Assembly (NCBI GenBank): GCA_001593845.1
Contig: LUCF01000088.1
Location: 1 to 5,531 of the forward strand
Length of the DNA: 5,531 nucleotides
Direction of reading: 5' to 3'
From: Candidatus Bathyarchaeota archaeon B63
Lineage (GTDB): Archaea > Thermoproteota > Bathyarchaeia > Bathyarchaeales > DTEX01
Position 1 is the first letter of the stretch. Each line of letters starts with the position of its first letter. The notes under the pieces are model-generated. The model ran no database searches, was not told where the DNA came from, and saw only the letters and a program-made list of their open reading frames with translations. This document shows positions 1-3,389 of the stretch, in pieces. The translations under genes were made by a program, and so were the position numbers.

Positions 1-293
1 TAACCCTGATCATTCTCAAGGATCTCTGCCAAAATTTTTTCGGCGTATGGTATGTATTCCTCTAACTCGGGGAACAGAATATGCAAAATCTCATGGAATA
101 TAGTTAAGATGAGTTCTTTAAGACATCTGTCAAACTTCTGTTCCCAATCACAGTAGCCCACATATATGAATATGATGCCCTCTGGATGTTCATCATCAAC
201 AAGATATGTTCCCTCGATAAGAGGAAAGACATAATCCCCCGGCAGTTTTTCCATTTGTTCCTTGGAAAGTCTAGGATAACAGTGAATCTCCAT
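1..293 (-). CDS. Small HEXXH-motif protein (putative minimal zinc metalloprotease), 3' end at window edge
   Basis: The minus strand reads from ATG at 291-293 through 97 sense codons to the window edge. The last two bases are TA, so the next codon is either a stop or Tyr, and the protein may be almost complete. It starts MEIHCYPRLS. An acidic and aromatic middle part is followed by a helix with HEILH at residues 67-71 and LFPELEE after it. HEXXH is the zinc-binding and catalytic signature of zincins; Glu78, Glu79 or Glu85 could be the third ligand. The pattern of HEXXH followed by a proline-acidic turn and an amphipathic helix resembles short HEXXH proteins common in phages and mobile elements; this is recalled, not searched. 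There is no signal peptide or membrane segment. No good Shine-Dalgarno sequence precedes the ATG. The first 300 bases are about 39% G+C by hand count, below the rest of the window, which suggests a different origin. Substrate and function are unknown, and protease activity is only inferred. Confidence 0.72.
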   Translation of the reverse strand, partial: MEIHCYPRLSKEQMEKLPGDYVFPLIEGTYLVDDEHPEGIIFIYVGYCDWEQKFDRCLKELILTIFHEILHILFPELEEYIPYAEKILAEILENDQG

Positions 294-396
294 TTTTAAG
301 TCACACTTATTTTTTCTCTTTTACCTAACCATGAAAATGATAAAACGCTTATCCTCATAAGATTAAAAAATGAATCTTAAATCTTGAATAATATTT
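294..396. other. AT-rich intergenic stretch between tRNA-Ser and the HEXXH gene
   Basis: This short gap contains no reading frame I can support. It holds an A-run (365-370, T6 on the tRNA strand), an imperfect inverted repeat AAGATT (359-364) / AATCTT (373-378), and a tandem 7-bp direct repeat AATCTTA/AATCTTG (373-386). It must carry the end of the tRNA transcript and any promoter of the HEXXH gene. Weak TATA-like sequences occur on the minus strand near 336-345 and 362-370, but neither is convincing. Confidence 0.4.
365..370 (-). terminator. Possible oligo-T terminator of tRNA-Ser
   Basis: On the minus strand a run of six T residues lies about 27-32 nt after the CCA end of the tRNA. Archaeal RNA polymerase often terminates at oligo-T runs without a hairpin. 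An inverted repeat (359-364 / 373-378) surrounds the run, so an alternative role as operator or promoter part of the downstream HEXXH gene is possible. Confidence 0.35.
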
Positions 397-500
397 TGGC
401 GCCGGGGATGGGATTCGAACCCATGCGGCCCTCGAGGGGCCACAGGCTGGCTTGGTTCTGCCGCTCAAGGCCTGCGCCTTATCCGCTCGGCCACCCCGGC
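397..500 (-). tRNA. tRNA-Ser(UGA) with a 15-nt intron, CCA encoded
   Basis: Read on the minus strand, the acceptor GCCGGGG (500-494) pairs fully with CCCCGGC (407-401). G400 in tRNA sense is the discriminator base and CCA is encoded at 399-397. The D arm has the GCC/GGC stem typical of class II tRNAs. The anticodon stem is CAGGC (474-470) with GCCTG (447-443), and the loop reads C-U-UGA-G before the intron and A after it, giving anticodon UGA (Ser, UCA codons). A long GC-rich variable arm (GGCCCC/GGGGCC type) follows, then the T arm ATGGG-TTCGAAT-CCCAT. The long variable arm would also fit tRNA-Leu, but the G discriminator and UGA anticodon decide for serine. Mature length is 89 nt with CCA. 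Its 3' end faces the AT-rich left edge of the window. Confidence 0.95.
449..463 (-). other. tRNA-Ser intron (15 nt, canonical position 37/38)
   Basis: Between the two halves of the anticodon stem there are 22 nt instead of 7. Placing the intron after nucleotide 37 leaves a normal loop. The exon bases CUUG (469-466) can pair perfectly with CAAG in the intron (454-451). This gives a 4-bp central helix flanked by two 3-nt bulges, AG|C and CC|A, each cut after its second base. That is the bulge-helix-bulge substrate of the archaeal splicing endonuclease. The inner helix is nearly absent (one possible G-C pair), so this is a relaxed motif. Confidence 0.88.
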
Positions 501-523
501 CTTCTTATTCTGTTTATCAGCGA

Positions 524-531
524 TTATTAAA
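524..531 (-). promoter_or_regulatory. TATA box for tRNA-Ser
   Basis: The minus strand reads TTTAATAA at 531-524, that is 24-31 bp before the mature 5' end of the tRNA at 500. This is the expected archaeal TATA box position for a tRNA with a very short or absent 5' leader. Confidence 0.6.
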
Positions 532-597
532 CGATAATATGTTTATTTGAACCTTTTTCTTCAAGCCGTCCATCTCGGATTTGGGGAGAAGACGAAG

Positions 598-605
598 TAT
601 TTAAG
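598..605 (+). promoter_or_regulatory. TATA box for the AN1-M50 protease gene
   Basis: TATTTAAG at 598-605 is preceded by the purine-rich GACGAAG, which could be a BRE. Transcription would start near 625-632. A tandem 7-bp repeat TAAGTCG (602-608 and 609-615) begins inside the TATA box. The position argues that translation starts downstream of about 630 and not at upstream in-frame codons. Confidence 0.6.
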
Positions 606-641
606 TCGTAAGTCGATATTTTTCTCTTGGGTTGAAGGCGC

Positions 642-646
642 AGGAG
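642..646 (+). promoter_or_regulatory. Shine-Dalgarno before the AN1-M50 gene
   Basis: AGGAG at 642-646 lies 14 nt before the proposed TTG start at 661 but only 6 nt before an out-of-frame ATG at 653. That ATG opens a three-codon frame (Met-Gly-Pro-stop) ending at 664, so its TGA overlaps the TTG start as TTGA. The site therefore decides between a coupled TTG start and a sequencing indel. Confidence 0.5.
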
Positions 647-660
647 AAGTTGATGGGTCC

Positions 661-1488
661 TTGAAGTGTGACTACTGCGAGGTGAACGTTAGCCTCCCAT
701 TCAAATGTCCATTCTGCGGCAAGTACTTCTGCGCGGATCATAGGCTTCCCGAGAATCATTCCTGCACGGAGCTATGGATGGTTAAGGTTCGCCCCTCACC
801 ACCTATTGAGCGGGGCCGCCAAGTCGAGGTCCGAGGTGAGATTGAGGCTCCTCCGAGGCCGGCTGTGGAGTATCCCTTCAGGGTTCCGAAGGAGGGGTGG
901 ACCAGCAGGACTGAGATCTATCATCTAATGATAGGAGCTGTAGTCGTCACGGCCGTGGGGCTCTCTATGGGCGGCTTCGGCCTCAGCTGGCTCTACGGAA
1001 TCATAAGAAGTCCGTTCATGATCCTTGGCTCGGCTCTAATCTTCATGTCCGTATTCATACTTCATGAGCTCGCGCATAAGGCATCCGCGAAGTACTTCGG
1101 CATGTGGGCGGAGTTCAGGCTCAGCATCTTTGGGCTTTTATTGACGGCCATCTCGGTTCTCTCCCCCGTCATAAAGATCATATCGCCCGGAGCCGTGATG
1201 ATAGCGGGAGTAGCTGACAAAAGGATGATGGGGAAGATAGCTCTTTCAGGCCCGCTGACGAATATGCTTCTCGCCGTAATCCTCTACGCCATGAGGGTCC
1301 ATGCGTATCCGCTGTCCCTAGCCATAATCCTCCGGCATGGGGCTGCCATAAGCGCGTGGATGGCTGCCTTCAACATGATCCCATTCAGCGTCTTCGACGG
1401 AGCGAAGGTCCTCTGGTGGAGCAGGACTGTCTGGGCGGCTGGCTTCGCAGCCTCCATAGTTATCTCCATCATAACGATCTTTATTTAA
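661..1488 (+). CDS. AN1 zinc finger fused to site-2 protease-like (M50) membrane metalloprotease
   Basis: The 275-residue product starts at TTG 661 (MKCDYC), as archaeal AN1 proteins usually begin at the finger. In-frame codons back to 547 lie mostly upstream of the likely TATA box. Residues 3-35 hold all eight AN1 ligands: C3, C6, C16, C19, C24, H27, H33, C35. A Pro/Arg/Glu-rich linker leads to about six hydrophobic segments from roughly residue 88 onward. The catalytic HELAH is at 135-139. SGPLTN at 196-201 and N-x2-P-x4-DG around 238-247, with the third zinc ligand Asp246, complete the M50 signature. The protein should be an intramembrane zinc protease that cleaves transmembrane substrates; the finger may recruit substrates or ubiquitin-like partners, which is inference. 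No substrate or partner gene is nearby. It is divergent from the tRNA and convergent with rps10. Confidence 0.92.
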   Translation: MKCDYCEVNVSLPFKCPFCGKYFCADHRLPENHSCTELWMVKVRPSPPIERGRQVEVRGEIEAPPRPAVEYPFRVPKEGWTSRTEIYHLMIGAVVVTAVGLSMGGFGLSWLYGIIRSPFMILGSALIFMSVFILHELAHKASAKYFGMWAEFRLSIFGLLLTAISVLSPVIKIISPGAVMIAGVADKRMMGKIALSGPLTNMLLAVILYAMRVHAYPLSLAIILRHGAAISAWMAAFNMIPFSVFDGAKVLWWSRTVWAAGFAASIVISIITIFI

Positions 1489-1530
1489 CAGGCCCAACGA
1501 TCCCCCGGGGAAAGAAGGCAGAACGGAGAT

Positions 1531-1543
1531 GGCGGCTGTCGCC
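1531..1543 (-). terminator. Possible small hairpin after rps10
   Basis: Directly after the uS10 stop codon the minus strand can form GGCG-ACAGC-CGCC, a 4-bp GC stem with a 5-nt loop. It is followed by a pyrimidine-rich stretch but no clean T-run. The 55-bp gap to the convergent AN1-M50 gene must hold both transcript ends. Evidence is weak. Confidence 0.22.
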
Positions 1544-1864
1544 TTAGCTCCAGAATCCCTTATATTCGATGCTTATGAAGACCTCCTCTGGGACCCGCAT
1601 CCTCATGATCCGCCTCATCACCCTCTCCTCAGCGTCAACGTCAAGCAGCCTCTTGTGGATGCGTAGCTCCCACCTGTCCCAAGTCTTCGTCCCCTCCCCG
1701 CATGGGGTCTTCATGACGGGGACCCGTAGCTTCTTCGTTGGGAGTGGTATGGGGCCGTTTACCTTTACGCCGCTTCTCTCCGCTATCGTTTTGAGCTCCC
1801 TGCATACGCTCTCAAGCTTCACGTAGTCGGTGCTCGTTAATTTTATTCTGGCCTTCCTAACCAT
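1544..1864 (-). CDS. rps10: 30S ribosomal protein uS10
   Basis: The 106-residue protein is a full-length archaeal uS10 (usual length about 102-106). It starts MVRKARIKLTS. The conserved GPIPLPTKK loop at residues 37-45 reaches into the small-subunit head, and WELRIHKR at 65-72 is followed by the RLLDV strand typical of the family. It is a head protein of the 30S subunit. The gene stands 74 bp after eL37 and has its own TATA-like sequence, so it can be transcribed alone; in many archaea it instead follows the EF-1A gene. The ATG at 1864 lies in GGGATGAAGGATGG. An upstream out-of-frame ATG (1871) runs four codons and stops at 1857, overlapping the true start. No strong Shine-Dalgarno is present. 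Confidence 0.97.
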   Translation of the reverse strand: MVRKARIKLTSTDYVKLESVCRELKTIAERSGVKVNGPIPLPTKKLRVPVMKTPCGEGTKTWDRWELRIHKRLLDVDAEERVMRRIMRMRVPEEVFISIEYKGFWS

Positions 1865-1900
1865 CCTTCATCCCGTTCCACTGCAGTCCCCTAACTGCTC

Positions 1901-1910
1901 TATTTAAACC
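1901..1910 (-). promoter_or_regulatory. TATA box for rps10
   Basis: The minus strand reads GGTTTAAATA at 1910-1901. A transcript would start about 1876-1880, leaving a leader of roughly 12-16 nt before the uS10 ATG at 1864. It lies in the eL37-rps10 gap, so rps10 may be transcribed both from here and by read-through. Confidence 0.55.
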
Positions 1911-1938
1911 CTTCCATCCCTGTGAGGATTTATCCGCC

Positions 1939-2127
1939 TCAGATCAGCCTCCGCCTGGAGATATCCTTCGTCTGCCACGAGTACCGCCTTATTCTCGTTG
2001 AGGCCCCGTAACCGCAGGCAGCGCACCTCTTCTTTCTCACATGGTAGGATCTCCTGCCGCAGCGTCTGCACCTTATATGGACGGTCTTCCCCATCCGTTT
2101 TCCGAATGATGGGGTTCCCTTAACCAT
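1939..2127 (-). CDS. rpl37e: 50S ribosomal protein eL37
   Basis: A 62-residue, strongly basic protein of full family length. It begins MVKGTPSFGKR, the conserved eL37 opening, and has a zinc ribbon C20-x2-C23-x11-C35-x2-C38 inside the family core (IRCRRCGRRSYH, then KKRCAACGYG). It is a large-subunit protein shared by archaea and eukaryotes and absent from bacteria. It follows the Lsm gene with a 7-bp gap. The sequence AGGTGAAGG, overlapping the Lsm stop codon, is its Shine-Dalgarno, so the two genes are likely one transcript and may be translationally coupled. Lsm-eL37 is a widely conserved archaeal pair. An out-of-frame ATG at 2131 reads Met-Asn-Gly-stop across the start codon. Confidence 0.97.
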   Translation of the reverse strand: MVKGTPSFGKRMGKTVHIRCRRCGRRSYHVRKKRCAACGYGASTRIRRYSWQTKDISRRRLI

Positions 2128-2134
2128 TCATCCT

Positions 2135-2353
2135 TCACCTTGGAGGCGGAGAGATCATCACGACGTTGTCCCCACGGACTATTATCAGGCCGAGCTCCTT
2201 GATGTTCTCCGAGTCCGTGAGGTCCTCAGCCTTGTCCAGAACAAGGTTCAGGTGCTGGTCGAATCCCTTAAGCTGGCCTCTGATGCTTTTCCCCCCTCTA
2301 AGCCTTATTAGGACGGTCTTGCCTATGCTCTCCTCGAGGATCTCAATGGCCAT
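2135..2353 (-). CDS. Archaeal Lsm/Sm-like RNA-binding protein
   Basis: The 72-residue protein is a single Sm fold. Sm1 spans about residues 13-44 and contains GGKSIRGQLKGFDQHLNLVL; H34 and N36 match the uridine-binding positions. Sm2 contains IIVRGDNVVMI with R60-G61-D62. Archaeal Sm proteins form homo-heptameric rings that bind U-rich RNA and act as RNA chaperones, with links to tRNA and small RNA processing. It is the first gene of an operon with eL37. The ATG at 2353 has only a weak GGAAAG-like upstream element. The likely TATA box at 2403-2410 would give a leader of about 25-30 nt. Length and motifs are ordinary for the family. Confidence 0.96.
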   Translation of the reverse strand: MAIEILEESIGKTVLIRLRGGKSIRGQLKGFDQHLNLVLDKAEDLTDSENIKELGLIIVRGDNVVMISPPPR

Positions 2354-2402
2354 TTTAATCAGCTTTCCGGTCTTTCCGCGTTTCTTGTATCAGACGCTCG
2401 CA

Positions 2403-2412
2403 TATTTATATG
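2403..2412. promoter_or_regulatory. Shared near-palindromic TATA element in a divergent promoter
   Basis: The 81-bp gap between Lsm (minus) and the PUA gene (plus) holds CATATTTATATG at 2401-2412. Read on the plus strand, TTTATATG (2405-2412) lies 23-30 bp before the PUA ATG at 2435, which predicts a leaderless or nearly leaderless mRNA. Read on the minus strand, TATAAATA (2410-2403) lies about 50-57 bp before the Lsm ATG, giving a leader near 27 nt. No other good TATA box is visible in the gap. Confidence 0.6.
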
Positions 2413-2434
2413 TCTTACGATCCTACAATATTTC

Positions 2435-2941
2435 ATGCCTAAGATCGTTAAAAGGTTCTTTATGAAGAAGAGGGGGGCGAGGCGCCTCCTAGGCGGCGTG
2501 TCTGAGAGTCTAGGGTTCGATGCCGAGCGGCTCTTCGGCCCTAAGCCGCAGGTCGAGGTGCTGGAGACCGAGAAATGCAGGATCTACCTCATAAATGGTT
2601 CTCCGATCCTAGCCGCCTCTGGAGACATGGTCTTCCCCACCCTCTTCTTTAAGGAGCAGCTGAGCAGATTGCCGAGGGTGATCGTGGATATGGGAGCCGT
2701 CCCGTACATCTGTAGGGGTGCGGATGTTATGGCGCCTGGGATCGTGGAGATCGATGGTGACTTCGGAGAGGGGGATCTGGTCATCGTGTTGGATGAGCGG
2801 AATAGGCGTCCAATAGCGGTTGCTCAGTCCCTACTCGGCTCGGAGGGGGCGAGGATGGCCAAGAAGGGCAGGGTCCTCAAGAACCTTCATTACGTAGGCG
2901 ACGAGATCTGGGGTCTAATGAAGGATATGGCCTCATCCTAG
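2435..2941 (+). CDS. MCT-1/Tma20-like PUA-domain RNA-binding protein
   Basis: The 168-residue protein has a small N-terminal domain (about 1-75, with KRFFMKKRGARRL and LFGPKPQVEVLE) followed by a PUA domain (about 80-158). VDMGAVPYICRGADVMAPGI at 84-103 is the classic PUA RNA-binding strand, and RPIAVAQSLLGS with KKGRVLKNLHYVGDEIW closes the fold. This two-domain plan matches archaeal relatives of eukaryotic MCT-1/Tma20, which with DENR act on 40S subunits in recycling and reinitiation. The archaeal role is less defined; ribosome or tRNA binding is inferred. I prefer the ATG at 2435 over Met10 because the residues before Met10 match the family N-terminus and the TATA box fits a leaderless start. 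The gene diverges from Lsm and is followed after 61 bp by sepF, which has its own promoter-like sequence. Confidence 0.9.
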   Translation: MPKIVKRFFMKKRGARRLLGGVSESLGFDAERLFGPKPQVEVLETEKCRIYLINGSPILAASGDMVFPTLFFKEQLSRLPRVIVDMGAVPYICRGADVMAPGIVEIDGDFGEGDLVIVLDERNRRPIAVAQSLLGSEGARMAKKGRVLKNLHYVGDEIWGLMKDMASS

Positions 2942-2966
2942 CCTTCAGGGCTGGATTGCCGCTAAA

Positions 2967-2974
2967 CTTTTAAG
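2967..2974 (+). promoter_or_regulatory. TATA box for sepF
   Basis: CTTTTAAG at 2967-2974 would start transcription near 2995, just before the sepF start region. It lies in the short gap after the PUA gene, so sepF can be expressed independently of it. Confidence 0.45.
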
Positions 2975-2994
2975 ATGTTATGGGTTTCTTCATC

Positions 2995-3000
2995 AAGGAG
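2995..3000 (+). promoter_or_regulatory. Shine-Dalgarno before sepF
   Basis: AAGGAG at 2995-3000 is only 2 nt from the GTG at 3003 but 8 nt from the in-frame TTG at 3009. The spacing favours TTG 3009 (two residues shorter). The ATG at 3001 is out of frame and is followed at once by TGA. Confidence 0.5.
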
Positions 3001-3002
3001 AT

Positions 3003-3389
3003 GTGAAGTTGTCCAGCATAAAATTGGGGAAGATAATCGGGAGGGTGCTCGGCAAGAAAGGCGAGATGAGGGGTAAGGGGGAGGCGGGCGGCCATTCCGC
3101 GGCCCTGTACCATCCGGTCTCAGCTCGCCCCGAGAGGGTGTACATCAAGGCCCGCGCGATCCAGTCTCTAGAGGACCTCAGCGGGGTCAAGGACGAGGTT
3201 ATCTCAGGGAACATAATGATAGTTAGGCTGGGGCCGCTGGCTGAGAAGGGCATGGATGACGTGAATAAGGCCGTCAGCGAACTCTACGACTTCGCTCAGC
3301 AGATAGGCGGTGACATCGCTCAGCTCGGGGAAGAACGCATCATAATCACGCCTTTCTTCGTCGAGATATGGAGGGAGAAGGCTACCTAA
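3003..3389 (+). CDS. sepF: Archaeal SepF cell-division protein (FtsZ membrane anchor)
   Basis: The 128-residue protein has the archaeal SepF plan. An amphipathic Lys/Ile/Leu helix at about residues 4-18 (SSIKLGKIIGRVLGKK) should insert into the membrane face. A Gly/Arg-rich linker spans about 20-44. The core, about 45-122, contains VYIKARAIQSLEDL, SGNIMIVRLGPL and IGGDIAQLGEERIIITP, which are typical of the family. SepF dimerises and tethers FtsZ to the membrane at mid-cell, so the host should encode an FtsZ, outside this window. The GTG at 3003 is the longer start and TTG 3009 is at least as likely from Shine-Dalgarno spacing; both keep the helix. It lies 61 bp after the PUA gene and overlaps aCPSF1 tail-to-tail by 8 bp. 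Confidence 0.92.
   Translation: MKLSSIKLGKIIGRVLGKKGEMRGKGEAGGHSAALYHPVSARPERVYIKARAIQSLEDLSGVKDEVISGNIMIVRLGPLAEKGMDDVNKAVSELYDFAQQIGGDIAQLGEERIIITPFFVEIWREKAT

Noticed and set aside
397..500. tRNA-Leu, because of the long variable arm
   Set aside because: The anticodon is UGA and the discriminator base is G, both pointing to serine.
547..660. Upstream extension of the AN1-M50 protein to a TTG at 547
   Set aside because: Most of the extra 38 residues would lie upstream of or across the likely TATA box, look non-conserved, and AN1 proteins normally begin at the finger.
1503..1510. Perfect palindrome CCCCGGGG between the AN1-M50 and rps10 genes
   Set aside because: It has no loop and no T-run, so it is a poor terminator, and an 8-bp GC palindrome is expected by chance in GC-rich DNA.
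2166..2465. Plus-strand 99-codon frame across the Lsm gene and promoter region
   Set aside because: It is the antisense of Lsm and runs through the TATA element and PUA start; nothing supports it.
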